From Echinicola marina (GTDB lineage Bacteria > Bacteroidota > Bacteroidia > Cytophagales > Cyclobacteriaceae), in NCBI RefSeq assembly GCF_020463795.1, contig NZ_CP080025.1, positions 4,895,501-4,959,500 on the forward strand: a stretch of DNA of 64,000 nucleotides, given 5' to 3'. The notes below the pieces were generated by a model. The model saw only the letters and a list, made by a program, of their open reading frames with translations. It was not told the DNA's origin and made no database searches. Position 1 is the first letter of the stretch; every line of letters begins with the position of its first letter. The translations under genes and the position numbers were made by a program. Below, piece by piece: positions 38,159-49,946 of this stretch.

Positions 38159-39070
38159 CTATTTTTTGTTACTTACCTTATACAATATACCCAAAGCCAA
38201 ACCTTGGCTATACTGGATTCCAGCATCTTGATCAATATCATATAAGTTAATACTGGTAAAGGTAACATTGATCAACTGCGTGATTTTAGCAGTCAAGGCG
38301 ATATCTAATCGGTGGTCTATTGTCTTCCACGCCAAGGTCTCATAGTTAGCATACATTTGATACCTGGACTTAATATTAAAGTTTTCTGCAATATCCTTAT
38401 CCCACTCAGCAAATATTTGCATGGCCAGCCATTCCGTTCTTACCTTTTCTCCAATAGGCACACCATAATTGTCCTCCACATTATCCGAAATATCTAAATT
38501 GGTTACAAACGTCCATCTTGGAGATAATGGGCCAATACGAAGGTTAAATTCATCGTTTGGCTTATATTCAAAACCTAATGAAGTGGTCAGATAACCTGGT
38601 GACATAAAATCTGATATCAATGTCCTCACATCATCATCACCATACTCATAACCTCTGGTAAATTGAGAAAGAAAATTGGCAGAAAAATAGCTGCCCCATT
38701 TATCTGATAGCTTATACCCTACTTTTGAATCAAGAAATATACGGTCATTGGATTTTTTTGACTGTTCACCTTCATTTTTGACAATACCGTATAACAATTC
38801 CATTTGGTTGTCCCAAGTCCATTTTTCTTTGGCGTAATTAGCCTTTCCGGCCAAAATGCTCCCGAAGGAAATAGAATTCACCCCTCCTGATTTCCAATTA
38901 CTACTAAATGCACCTTGATTAAAATTTAAACCTGCAGAAAATTCCTTTACCCAATAAGAGGTATCACTTTTTGTTTTTTCAGTCAAGGTAGGTGCTGTTT
39001 GTGCATAGCCTAAAAGACAAATACCCAACAAAGTACAGGTTAGGAAAAATTTCTTCGTAGAAAAAAGCAT
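38159..39070 (-). CDS. DUF3078 outer membrane-type beta-barrel protein
   Basis: This 303-residue exported protein has a signal peptide ending GYAQ (about 23). The mature part starts with the family segment FSAGLNFNQGAFSSNWKSGG and consists of alternating amphipathic strands with repeated WTWDNQMELLYG and WGSYFSANFLSQF patterns, pointing to a small outer membrane barrel. The DUF3078 family has no known role. Divergent from the DUF202 gene with 48 nt between. Confidence 0.9.
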   Translation of the reverse strand: MLFSTKKFFLTCTLLGICLLGYAQTAPTLTEKTKSDTSYWVKEFSAGLNFNQGAFSSNWKSGGVNSISFGSILAGKANYAKEKWTWDNQMELLYGIVKNEGEQSKKSNDRIFLDSKVGYKLSDKWGSYFSANFLSQFTRGYEYGDDDVRTLISDFMSPGYLTTSLGFEYKPNDEFNLRIGPLSPRWTFVTNLDISDNVEDNYGVPIGEKVRTEWLAMQIFAEWDKDIAENFNIKSRYQMYANYETLAWKTIDHRLDIALTAKITQLINVTFTSINLYDIDQDAGIQYSQGLALGILYKVSNKK

Positions 39071-39118
39071 TTTTTTTAGATTTATTATGAAATTGAACCA
39101 TATGAAGTTAGCAAAACT

Positions 39119-39394
39119 ATGGAAAAAGAATCTGAAAATGAATTAATTATTAGAGATTATTTGGCAAGACAAAGGACCAAAATGGCCAATGATAGGACAC
39201 TTCTTTCGTATATTAGAACTAGTCTCTATTTTTTGGTGAGTGGCACGGCGTTGGTAAAAGTAGAAGGTTTAGCCAACATCAAAGAATTTGGGTACTTATC
39301 ATTTGGAATCAGCTTGATCTTCTTGGTAATGGGGTTTACAAATTTCTTCTCCATCAAAAGAAAAATTAAAAAAGGCCATTATGCTAAAATGTAA
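39119..39394 (+). CDS. DUF202 small membrane protein
   Basis: This 91-residue inner membrane protein has the DUF202 pattern: a cytosolic start with LARQRTKMANDRTLLSYIRTSLYFLVSG and two or three helices (about 30-50, 55-78). The family includes YidH-type proteins of unknown function. Only 3 nt lie between its stop and the SLC13 gene, so both are one operon. Confidence 0.9.
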   Translation: MEKESENELIIRDYLARQRTKMANDRTLLSYIRTSLYFLVSGTALVKVEGLANIKEFGYLSFGISLIFLVMGFTNFFSIKRKIKKGHYAKM

Positions 39395-39397
39395 ACC

Positions 39398-41179
39398 ATG
39401 ACATTTGAAATCTTACTTGTACTCATTATTATCGGCCTTGCTATGGCACTTTTTCTCACGGAGAAGTTCTCTATAGACACCGTATCTATCATGGTCATGA
39501 TCAGCTTCATGGTCACTGGTATTCTGAGTTTTGAAGAAGGGGTAGCTGGTTTTAGCAACCCGGCCACCGTTACAGTCGGCGCCATGTTCGTCATCAGTGC
39601 GGCAGTTTTTAAAACAGGATCCCTTAATTCCATTAACATCCTCTTTCTCCGAATGAGCCGAAAGAATGAATTCATGTTCCTACTGACACTTATGATTGTT
39701 GCGGGTACGCTTTCTGCATTTATCAATGACACCGCAATAGTCGCATTAATGATGCCCACGGTCCTCAAAATCTCCAAAGACAGTAATATCCCTCCCTCCA
39801 AATTGCTGATGCCTTTATCTTTTGGGGCACTGATGGGTGGGGTTTGTACCCTTTTGGGAACCAGTACCAATATTCTTGTAAGCGGTATAGCTGAAAGCAA
39901 TGGTGTCAAACCATTCGGAATTTTTGAAATGAGCGGTATGGGCATCATCTTTTTACTTATTGGGATCACTTATATGATGACCATAGGAAGATGGTTGATC
40001 CCAAGCAGAAAACCGGCCAGGGAATTATCTGAGACATTTGACTTGGGAGATTATATTACCGAAATATTTGTCACTCAAAAATTCGAGGATATTGGCAAAT
40101 CTATCCGCTCAGCTAAATTTTTTAATGATTACAATATTGAAGCGGTTCAAATCATCCGTGATAATGGAGATAAAATCAATGCATATAAATACACATCCAT
40201 TCGTCCACATGACACCATTAGGATCACCTGTGACAAGGAAACATTGACCCAAATAAGGAATGTTCCTGGCATAGAATTAAAGATTGACCTTAAGCTCAAA
40301 GATGAAGACTTTAAGTTTCAAGGACACAAATTATATGAAATGGTTGTTCCTCCTAATTCCATTTTAGTAAACAACACGGTAAAATCTGTCGATTTCAGGG
40401 CTACCTTTCCTGGACTGACTGTACTAGCCATCAGACATAGAAATGATATTCTCAACAAAAAGTTAAAACACACAAAAATCTCAGCTGGTGACGTACTGCT
40501 AGTACGAGGTGATGAGGAAGTAGTAGGACAAATAAAGGGGGGAGAAAACTTATTGGTCATCTCGGAGGATACTACACCACGCATTGATTGGAAAAAAATA
40601 GCCCAAACCCTGCTCATCGTGATCTCTGTAGTGACCTTAGCCGGTTTAAATATTCTGCCTATTACTATAGCGGCCATACTTGGAGTGATATTACTAGTGA
40701 TCTTAAAATCCATTACCACTGACGAAGCCTATAGGGCGATTGATTGGAAAGTATTATTCATGTTGGCTGGAATTTTATCTATGGGAACAGCCCTTGAAAA
40801 AACAGGGGCATCTACTTTATTGGCCAATCTCCTTGTAGACGAATTGGGGAATTATGGCCCCACTACCATTCTAAGTGTTGTTTTTGGATTGACCTTTATG
40901 ATTACCAATTTCATGTCGAACAATGCCACAGCAGCACTATTGGCTCCTATAGCCCTCTCTATCGCAACCGCTCTGGAAGTCAGTGATAGACCTTTTCTCA
41001 TGGCAGTTACCTTTGGCGCTTCTTTGAGTTTTATGACGCCCATGGGCTATCAGACCAATACTATGATCTACACTCCTGGCAATTATAAATTTGTGGACTA
41101 TTTGAAAGTTGGAACACCTTTGAATATTATCTATTGGATCGTAGCTACTTTCCTTATCCCTATATTTTTCCCCTTTTAA
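39398..41179 (+). CDS. SLC13/DASS family transporter with RCK_C domains
   Basis: This 593-residue inner membrane permease has two transmembrane halves separated by a cytoplasmic insert (about 205-390) with two TrkA-C-like domains (FEDIGKSIRSAKF and FQGHKLYEMVVPPNS). Family motifs include LMGGVCTLLGTSTNILVSG in the first half and SLSFMTPMGYQTNTMIYTPGNY near the end. Members move sulfate, tellurite or dicarboxylates with sodium; which applies here is unclear. The neighbours DUF202 and TerC hint at ion homeostasis. Confidence 0.9.
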   Translation: MTFEILLVLIIIGLAMALFLTEKFSIDTVSIMVMISFMVTGILSFEEGVAGFSNPATVTVGAMFVISAAVFKTGSLNSINILFLRMSRKNEFMFLLTLMIVAGTLSAFINDTAIVALMMPTVLKISKDSNIPPSKLLMPLSFGALMGGVCTLLGTSTNILVSGIAESNGVKPFGIFEMSGMGIIFLLIGITYMMTIGRWLIPSRKPARELSETFDLGDYITEIFVTQKFEDIGKSIRSAKFFNDYNIEAVQIIRDNGDKINAYKYTSIRPHDTIRITCDKETLTQIRNVPGIELKIDLKLKDEDFKFQGHKLYEMVVPPNSILVNNTVKSVDFRATFPGLTVLAIRHRNDILNKKLKHTKISAGDVLLVRGDEEVVGQIKGGENLLVISEDTTPRIDWKKIAQTLLIVISVVTLAGLNILPITIAAILGVILLVILKSITTDEAYRAIDWKVLFMLAGILSMGTALEKTGASTLLANLLVDELGNYGPTTILSVVFGLTFMITNFMSNNATAALLAPIALSIATALEVSDRPFLMAVTFGASLSFMTPMGYQTNTMIYTPGNYKFVDYLKVGTPLNIIYWIVATFLIPIFFPF

Positions 41180-41242
41180 GTCTGAACCAAAGTTTTTAGC
41201 TAAAGGAGTATTTCCTACTTTTACAGTTCTAAAAAATTAAGG

Positions 41243-42220
41243 ATGGATTATTTCAAAGAGGAAGGCTATACCCTAGTTGGTTTTTGTTTGGTTATTTTGA
41301 GCATGCTGGCAATCGACTTATTTGTATTCAATAGAAAGGCCCGAAAGATCGCAGCAAAGGAAGCACTATTATGGTCGGTTGTTTGGATCGGCTTGGGACT
41401 GCTTTTTGGCCTGTACTTATACTTTGACCTTGGAGCAGAAAAAGCTTCCCAATACTATACTGCTTTTTTAATAGAGAAGGCACTTAGCGTGGATAATCTC
41501 TTTGTGTTTATAATGGTATTTAAGTTCTTTAAAGTACCTGACCAATACCAGCACAAAGTCCTCTTTTACGGAATACTCGGAGCCATCATTATGAGAGCCA
41601 TTTTTATTTTCTTTGGAATAACACTGATAGAATTAAGCTACCTGCCTACTTTTGAGTTATTGGGAAAACCGATAAAAATCAACTTATTACTAAGTGTTTT
41701 TGGCTTTTTCTTGATATATGCAGGCTGGAAATCCTTGCTTCCCGAGGATGAAGACAACCAAGAAAACTACAATAACTCCATGGGCACTAGGCTTATTCAT
41801 AAAATATTTCCTGTAGACCCACATTTTCATGGAGACAGGTTCTTTATAAAAATCAATGGAAAAAGACTGGCAACTCAGCTATTGGTAGTACTGGCAGTAA
41901 TTGAAATAACCGACTTATTGTTCGCAGTGGACTCGATTCCAGCAATCTTTGCTGTTTCCAATGATCCAATTGTTCTTTATACCTCTAATATTTTTGCCAT
42001 TCTTGGTTTGAGAGCACTTTATTTCCTATTGGCTTCGGCATTTGATATTTTTGATTATTTGAAATTTGGCTTGGCATTTATACTTGCTTTTATAGGGATA
42101 AAAATGATCATTTCATCAGTCTATCATATCTCTTCTGTCCTCTCTTTGGGGATTGTGGGTTCTATTTTAATGATTTGCCTAATTTTATCACTAAAAAAGC
42201 ACAAGCTACAAAAGACTTAA
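41243..42220 (+). CDS. TerC/Alx family membrane protein
   Basis: This 325-residue integral membrane protein of the TerC/Alx type has about nine helices. The signature EKALSVDNLFVFIMVFKFF and IEITDLLFAVDSIPAIFAVSNDP contain the paired acidic residues thought to handle metal ions. Alx exports manganese in Escherichia coli, and TerC proteins supply metal to exported enzymes. It lies 63 nt after the SLC13 gene and may be in the same transcript. Confidence 0.93.
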   Translation: MDYFKEEGYTLVGFCLVILSMLAIDLFVFNRKARKIAAKEALLWSVVWIGLGLLFGLYLYFDLGAEKASQYYTAFLIEKALSVDNLFVFIMVFKFFKVPDQYQHKVLFYGILGAIIMRAIFIFFGITLIELSYLPTFELLGKPIKINLLLSVFGFFLIYAGWKSLLPEDEDNQENYNNSMGTRLIHKIFPVDPHFHGDRFFIKINGKRLATQLLVVLAVIEITDLLFAVDSIPAIFAVSNDPIVLYTSNIFAILGLRALYFLLASAFDIFDYLKFGLAFILAFIGIKMIISSVYHISSVLSLGIVGSILMICLILSLKKHKLQKT

Positions 42221-42327
42221 TATGAGATTATTACAAACATTTAAGAAGATATAATCAACTTTTATGTAAAAAAAATAATCTTTGGTAGGTTTTTTGAATA
42301 GTTTTAGGCGAATCAATATAAAAACAT

Positions 42328-42537
42328 ATGAAAACCATTGGAATTATTTTAATCATAGCGGGCATAGCTATGTTTTTCGTAACTGGTTTTTCTTTTACCA
42401 CTGAAGAAACCGTTATTGATGCTGGACCTATAGAGCTAAGCGCGGAGAAAGAGAAAAATGTAAATTGGCCTCCTTATGCTGGTGGAGCTTCAATCATCGC
42501 TGGACTTATCCTTTTGGGAGTATCCAAGAAAAAATAA
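42328..42537 (+). CDS. Small two-helix membrane protein
   Basis: This 69-residue protein has two predicted helices (about 4-25 and 48-66) joined by an acidic loop and ends in a KKK tail. The order recalls small envelope stress or phage-shock-like proteins, but I do not recognise a named family. It has its own terminator. Confidence 0.7.
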   Translation: MKTIGIILIIAGIAMFFVTGFSFTTEETVIDAGPIELSAEKEKNVNWPPYAGGASIIAGLILLGVSKKK

Positions 42538-42564
42538 AAAGAGGGGAAAATTTCCCCTCTTTTT
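42536..42564 (+). terminator. Terminator of small membrane protein gene
   Basis: AAAAAGAGGGGAAA pairs with TTTCCCCTCTTTTT around a single base, with a practical loop formed by the inner A/T bases. T-rich sequence follows. Confidence 0.88.
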
Positions 42565-42642
42565 ATTTTATTTTTAAGCAGTTAATCTCCCTCAATGGGA
42601 GGTATTGTTTTAAGTCTATAGACAGTATAAACCAAATCAACC

Positions 42643-43539
42643 TTGAAGCTAGCAGCAGTAGACATTGGGTCAAATGCCATCAGATTGCAGATCACCCATA
42701 TCACCCATTACCAAGATAATATTAATTTCAAAAAATTGGAATATGTCAGGTTTCCACTCAGATTGGGAAAAGACGTGTTTCACGATAAAAGAATAAGTGA
42801 TCAAAACCGTAGAAAATTCGTCAAACTAATGAAAGCCTATAAATTACTCATTGAGCTTTATGAGGTAGATGACTATATGGTATGTGCGACCTCTGCTATG
42901 CGCGAATCAGAAAACGGTCGAGAAATAGCCGAAGAAGTAAAACAGGACTTAGGCTTAAAAATCCAAATTATTGACGGAAACAAAGAAGCGGATCTGATCA
43001 ATATTGCTTTATGGAATTATATTGACCACAAGTCCTACCTTCACATAGATGTGGGCGGAGGAAGTACAGAGCTTAACATCTACCAAAACCAACAAAAAGT
43101 GGCCAGTAAGTCATTTAAAATAGGATCTGTCAGAACCCTGGACAGCGGTAAATCTCCTAAGGTTTGGAATTCCATGCGAAGTTTTATTGCAGAAAACATA
43201 GATAAAAAACACAAAATCACCTGCATAGGTACGGGAGGGAATATCAATAAAATCTTTGAGCTGTCCAACCCCCGAAAGAACAAAAGGTTTCTTGACATCA
43301 ACAAAATAAAAGAGATCAAGGCCTACCTGGAAGGATTCAGTTATGAAGAAAGGGTAAATCACCTAAACCTAAACCCCGATCGAGCTGATGTTATCATTCC
43401 TGCATCCAGTATTTATTTGGAAGCCATGGAAGCTGCCAATGCAAATAAAATGATCGTCCCTGATGTAGGACTTAAAGATGGAGTAATGAATGTGCTCTAT
43501 GAAAAAAACAAAGCAAAACTGGCCCATTCAAAATTTTGA
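42643..43539 (+). CDS. Ppx/GppA family phosphatase (exopolyphosphatase-like)
   Basis: This 298-residue cytosolic enzyme has the ASKHA-fold phosphate loops AAVDIGSNAIRLQI (near 5) and HIDVGGGSTELNIY (about 135). It hydrolyses polyphosphate ends or the pppGpp 5'-phosphate. The start codon is TTG: the in-frame stop at 42628-42630 leaves no ATG before the conserved N-terminus. It faces the polyphosphate kinase gene ppk1, whose product makes polyphosphate, and both share a bidirectional terminator. Length is that of the short Ppx type. Confidence 0.93.
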   Translation: MKLAAVDIGSNAIRLQITHITHYQDNINFKKLEYVRFPLRLGKDVFHDKRISDQNRRKFVKLMKAYKLLIELYEVDDYMVCATSAMRESENGREIAEEVKQDLGLKIQIIDGNKEADLINIALWNYIDHKSYLHIDVGGGSTELNIYQNQQKVASKSFKIGSVRTLDSGKSPKVWNSMRSFIAENIDKKHKITCIGTGGNINKIFELSNPRKNKRFLDINKIKEIKAYLEGFSYEERVNHLNLNPDRADVIIPASSIYLEAMEAANANKMIVPDVGLKDGVMNVLYEKNKAKLAHSKF

Positions 43540-43552
43540 ATCTGCTGGATGC

Positions 43553-43588
43553 AAAAAAGGCTGTCATATTTTGATGACAGCCTTTTTT
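43553..43588. terminator. Bidirectional terminator between ppx and ppk1
   Basis: A perfect 15-bp inverted repeat (43553-43567 with 43574-43588) with a 6-nt loop and A/T runs at both ends. Confidence 0.93.
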
Positions 43589-43604
43589 TATGGATAAATC
43601 CAAA

Positions 43605-45740
43605 TCAATTTAATTCCTGCAAATTAACCCCCTCCACAATCTCCGGAGTGAGTTTGAAAAACTCTTCGTGGATATTGAATGCCTCTTCATTTTCTCCTGG
43701 TGCCTTGGCAATGTAGCTACCATCCTCCTGCATGATATAAGCATTAACATTATCCTTCAGATTATAGGCAATGATATTCATCAATTGCTTTTCCAAGAAT
43801 GGATCCTGAACCCTGAACAAGGATTCCAACCTTTTTTCAAAGCTCCTCACCATCATATCTGCACTTCCTGCATAGGTTCTGGTGTCTCCATTATTATGAA
43901 AATGATAAATCCTGGAATGTTCCAGAAAATCTCCTACTATGGAATACACCTCAATATTTTCACTCAGTCCTTTCCTTCCCGGTCGTAGACAGCAAATCCC
44001 TCTTATGATCAACTTAATAGGAACCCCACATTGGGATGCTCTGTAAAGGGCATGTATGGATTCACTATCCTCTAGGCTGTTTACCTTGATAAAAATCCCA
44101 CATGGCAAGCCCTTTTTAGCATTTTCAGCCTCATTTTCTATAAAACTAATCAACTGACTTCTCATCCCCTGCGGAGCTGTAATCAAGTTTTTATAGCTAC
44201 TTGGCATAGAGTGCCCAGTGATTACATTAAAGAATTCTGAAACATCATTGGCCAAAACCTCATTGGTGGTGAGCAAGCCCAAATCTGTATATAATTTGGA
44301 AGTATCCTCATTATAGTTTCCTGATCCTAAATGCACATATCTGGTTACTTTATTTTCATCCTTCTTCACGATCAGCAATAGCTTGGTGTGGGTTTTAAAG
44401 TTACTCACACCATAGATCACAAAACAACCTGCCTTTTGCAGTTTCTTGGCTTCTTGAATATTGTTCTCTTCATCAAAGCGTGCCTTGACTTCAAAAAGGA
44501 CAGAAACGTGCTTCCCATTTTCTACAGCCTTCAAAAGTGCCGAAGTGATCCTTGAGTGTTTGGCCAACCTGTAAATGGTCATTTTTATAGCCATTACATT
44601 AGGATCTTCTGCAGCCTGATAAAGTAGATCGAAAATAGGCTCAATATTATTATAGGGATGATGCAGCAACACATCCTTTTGCTTTAAGGTCTGAAAAATA
44701 TCCGACCTTCCTGCCAATGGATAACTTAAGGGAGGTACTTGGGCCGGTGGATGCCACATCCTATCCTTGAATCGCTTATTGCCTATGATTTGCCAAAAAC
44801 TCGTGAAATCCAACATACTTTCTTTCCGTACTTTGAAAATGCTGTCATTTTGGATTTTCCAGCGATCTTTAAGCAAATTCATCATCCATTTGCTATGCCC
44901 CTCTTCTATTTCTACCCGAACAACACGCCCAGTTTTTCGTTCATTCAGCTTTCGCTTCACCTCTTCCAGAAAATTGGAATCCATATCCTCTGTTTCTTCA
45001 AGAGTAAAATCCCCGTTTCTGGTAATCCTGAAAAGGTTAATGGATTCTATCACCACATTTCTGAAAAGGGAAACAATATGTTCCCGAATCACCTCCTCGA
45101 TAGGCACATAGACTACATTCTCTCCCCTTTCAATCTCAAAAAACCTTGGAATATTTGATGGAATCTGCACAAAGGACAGTTTTCTATTGTCTTTTTTCTC
45201 TCCTGGATTAATGGTTACCACCCCAAAAATCAACAGCTTGTTCATCAATATGGGGAAGGTATGATAACCATCAAATACCATAGGGGTCAGCATGGGATAG
45301 ACAGCCTTAAAGAAATATTCCCGGATCAGTTCCTGTTCTTCATCACGGAGATTTTTGACATTACTCAAAATAAAACCAGAGGCTTCCGTATTTGGAAGTA
45401 TTTCATTGATAAAGTGCTCATGTTGACGACTATGGAAAGCCTGCGAGTCCATCATCAATTTTTCTTTGAATGGCTCTTCCCTAAGACCTGAATAATCTAT
45501 TCGCTCTTTATCATAATCCAGGTAATTATACAAAGAACCTACCCGAATCATAAAAAATTCATCAAGATTAGAAGCAGTAATGGCCATAAACTTGAGCTTT
45601 TCGAAAATGGTCCTGGTCGCTTTCTTTGATTGATCCAAAACCCTGTCATTGAATTTAACCCAACTCAAGTCCCGGCTTACCAGGTCACTGCTATCTATCT
45701 TACTTATATATTTATCTTTTTGAATGACATCCATCTCCAT
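43605..45740 (-). CDS. ppk1: Polyphosphate kinase 1
   Basis: This enzyme transfers the terminal phosphate of ATP to polyphosphate chains. About 711 residues from the ATG at 45740; a TTG at 45755 is a weaker alternative. The N-terminal part has SWVKFNDRVLDQSKK and ASNLDEFFMIRVGSLYNY. The catalytic C-terminal PLD-like region contains HHPYNNIEPIFDLLYQAAEDP, IKMTIYRLAKHSR, and GVSNFKTHTKLLLI with the phosphorylated histidine. Convergent with the Ppx-type phosphatase, so synthesis and breakdown genes are neighbours. Confidence 0.96.
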   Translation of the reverse strand: MEMDVIQKDKYISKIDSSDLVSRDLSWVKFNDRVLDQSKKATRTIFEKLKFMAITASNLDEFFMIRVGSLYNYLDYDKERIDYSGLREEPFKEKLMMDSQAFHSRQHEHFINEILPNTEASGFILSNVKNLRDEEQELIREYFFKAVYPMLTPMVFDGYHTFPILMNKLLIFGVVTINPGEKKDNRKLSFVQIPSNIPRFFEIERGENVVYVPIEEVIREHIVSLFRNVVIESINLFRITRNGDFTLEETEDMDSNFLEEVKRKLNERKTGRVVRVEIEEGHSKWMMNLLKDRWKIQNDSIFKVRKESMLDFTSFWQIIGNKRFKDRMWHPPAQVPPLSYPLAGRSDIFQTLKQKDVLLHHPYNNIEPIFDLLYQAAEDPNVMAIKMTIYRLAKHSRITSALLKAVENGKHVSVLFEVKARFDEENNIQEAKKLQKAGCFVIYGVSNFKTHTKLLLIVKKDENKVTRYVHLGSGNYNEDTSKLYTDLGLLTTNEVLANDVSEFFNVITGHSMPSSYKNLITAPQGMRSQLISFIENEAENAKKGLPCGIFIKVNSLEDSESIHALYRASQCGVPIKLIIRGICCLRPGRKGLSENIEVYSIVGDFLEHSRIYHFHNNGDTRTYAGSADMMVRSFEKRLESLFRVQDPFLEKQLMNIIAYNLKDNVNAYIMQEDGSYIAKAPGENEEAFNIHEEFFKLTPEIVEGVNLQELN

Positions 45741-45807
45741 AATTACAAACTTCAATACATAAATAATTTTAAAAAAGAATGGTTATCGACGATAATTCAA
45801 GATAAGT

Positions 45808-45834
45808 AAAAAAGGGGCTAACCGCCCCCTTTTT
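45808..45834 (-). terminator. Terminator of gyrB
   Basis: AAAAAGGGGC pairs with GCCCCCTTTTT with a short loop; T run follows on the minus strand. Confidence 0.85.
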
Positions 45835-45854
45835 CTTCCTAAATTTAAGTTTTA

Positions 45855-47906
<2,052 letters not shown>

Positions 47907-47938
47907 CTATATAAATCCAAAAATTACCGCTCAATAAA

Positions 47939-48310
47939 CTAGTATTGATTTGTCCGCAACATCACCAAGGTACAAGCTTCTACACTTTCTATACCGGCTT
48001 CATTTAACTGCTGTATAAACCCTTGATTTTCAGAACCCGGATTAAAAATCACTCTCTTGGGTGTCAAGGATATAATATAATCAGCCCATTCTTCCTGATG
48101 CAATGGATTGATATACATGGTCACAGTATCCACCCCTTCAATAGGCGGCTTACTGGACAGTTCAATAATTTCTTCACCACTAACCTGCCCTTTATGGATA
48201 CTCATTGGCACGATAGGATGTCCGTATTCTTTTAACATTTGAGCGGCCAAAAAAGCATACCTCCCAGGCTTATCTGTAGCTCCAATAATAACTGTTTTCT
48301 TACTAGCCAT
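47939..48310 (-). CDS. CoA-binding domain protein
   Basis: This 123-residue stand-alone Rossmann protein of the CoA_binding family begins with KTVIIGATDKPGRYAFLAAQML and has the helix PKRVIFNPGSENQGF and the ending SVEACTLVMLRTNQY. Such proteins bind CoA or an acyl-CoA and are possibly redox linked. Its start overlaps the end of the FAD oxidoreductase gene upstream by 8 nt, so they are co-transcribed. Confidence 0.9.
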   Translation of the reverse strand: MASKKTVIIGATDKPGRYAFLAAQMLKEYGHPIVPMSIHKGQVSGEEIIELSSKPPIEGVDTVTMYINPLHQEEWADYIISLTPKRVIFNPGSENQGFIQQLNEAGIESVEACTLVMLRTNQY

Positions 48311-49880
48311 ATTTTTCCATTAATTTCTCAGCACAACGTTCACCATCCATAGCAGCAGAAACAATGCCGCCTGCATATCCTGCCCCTTCACCGCAAGGAA
48401 ACAAACCTCTAATGACGGGATGTTCAAAACTCTCCTTTTCCCTAGGTATCCTAACCGGAGAAGAAGTCCTGCTTTCCACTCCGATAATCTGGGCCTCATT
48501 GGTAAGGTACCCTTTCATTTTTTTCCCAAATCCCTTGAATGCATTCCTGAGCCTATCCGCTACAAAACCGGGCAACACCTCCTGTCCCATATCTACAGAC
48601 CTAAGACCTGGCTGATAAGAAGTTTCCAATAAGGAATTACTATTTTTTCCATTTACAAAATCCACCAAACGCTGGGCTGGCGCAACCTGTGTTTCACCTC
48701 CGGCCCTCCAAGCGGCTTTCTCTACATCAGCCTGAAACATCATTGCGGCCAAGTTTCCATACTGATGGTAGCTTGGAATATCCTCCAACTCTACAGCTGC
48801 CACAATACCTGAATTGGCAAATTGACTATCCCTTCGGCTTGGGCTCATACCATTCACCACAAGCTCTCCTGGAGAAGTAGCCGCTGGAACAATAAATCCC
48901 CCTGGGCACATACAAAATGAAAACACCCCTCTTTGTTTGCCATCATACATGGTTTGCTCCACCAATGCATAAGAAGAAGCAGGTAAATAGGCTCCTCTAT
49001 CTCCCGAGCAGTGGTACTGTATTTTATCTATCAACTCTTGACTGTGCTCCACCCTTACACCGAGGGCAAACGGTTTAGCTTCAATCAAAATTGATTTTTT
49101 CTGTAATAAAAGAAAAATATCCCTGGCTGAATGCCCAGTTGCAAGGACCACACCCAGACCGAGGATTTTTTCTCCTTCTTCCGTGACAACCCCTTTCATT
49201 TCCTTGCCCTCTAGGATAAAGTCGGTCACTTTTGTATTGAACAGGATTTCTCCACCTGCATCTAAAATGCTTTGTCTTAATTCAGCTACCAGTTTTGGGA
49301 GTTTATTGGTACCAATATGAGGATGGGCATCCACCAAGATGTCCTCTCGAGCACCATGGGCAACCAAAATCTCCAACACCCGCCTGACATCTCCCCTTTT
49401 CTTGGATCGGGTGTAGAGCTTCCCATCTGAATAGGTCCCTGCCCCTCCTTCACCAAAACAGTAATTCGATTCTGGATTTACGATATGATCTTTATTGATA
49501 GCTGCAAGATCTCTTCTTCTGGTCCTAACATCCTTTCCTCGCTCTATTACGATGGCCCTTGCGCCCAATTCAATACACCTCAGGGCCGCAAAAAGACCTG
49601 CCGGACCAGCTCCCACGATGATCACAGGCTCTGAATTGGAAACATTCTTATAATCCTTATCAGCAGTAATCCTCGGGCTCGGATCCTCATTGATAAATAC
49701 TTCAGAACTTACATTGATCTTTACATGCTTACCCCTTGCATCAATGGATCGCTTGGCCTGACGTATAACTATGCGGTCACTCGTTCCTTGTATTCCAAGA
49801 GACTTTTTTACTTCCAATTCAAATTTTTCTGAATCAAAAGCCACTTCAGGACTGAGCCTAAGTTGTATTTCTTTTTTCAT
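48303..49880 (-). CDS. FAD-dependent oxidoreductase (COG2509 type)
   Basis: This 525-residue flavoprotein has an N-terminal small domain (1-85), then the FAD-binding Rossmann motif VIIVGAGPAGLFAALRC (about 93) and IERGKDVRTRR. The segments NPESNYCFGEGGAGTYSDGKLYTR, CPGGFIVPAATSPGELVVNG and the late LFPCGEGAGYAGGIVSAAMDG are typical of this group of uncharacterised dehydrogenases. Substrate not known. Shares 8 nt with the CoA-binding gene downstream. Confidence 0.93.
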   Translation of the reverse strand: MKKEIQLRLSPEVAFDSEKFELEVKKSLGIQGTSDRIVIRQAKRSIDARGKHVKINVSSEVFINEDPSPRITADKDYKNVSNSEPVIIVGAGPAGLFAALRCIELGARAIVIERGKDVRTRRRDLAAINKDHIVNPESNYCFGEGGAGTYSDGKLYTRSKKRGDVRRVLEILVAHGAREDILVDAHPHIGTNKLPKLVAELRQSILDAGGEILFNTKVTDFILEGKEMKGVVTEEGEKILGLGVVLATGHSARDIFLLLQKKSILIEAKPFALGVRVEHSQELIDKIQYHCSGDRGAYLPASSYALVEQTMYDGKQRGVFSFCMCPGGFIVPAATSPGELVVNGMSPSRRDSQFANSGIVAAVELEDIPSYHQYGNLAAMMFQADVEKAAWRAGGETQVAPAQRLVDFVNGKNSNSLLETSYQPGLRSVDMGQEVLPGFVADRLRNAFKGFGKKMKGYLTNEAQIIGVESRTSSPVRIPREKESFEHPVIRGLFPCGEGAGYAGGIVSAAMDGERCAEKLMEKYG

Positions 49881-49946
49881 AGTAAGGTATCTATCCTTAA
49901 ATCTTATCTAATTTTTTCTTAAGCATATCGGTCTTTCACACCAAAC

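Noticed and set aside
39379-39969. 196-codon minus ORF opposite the SLC13 gene
   Set aside because: Mirror frame of a real transmembrane protein; its serine-, proline- and threonine-rich product has no recognisable domain.
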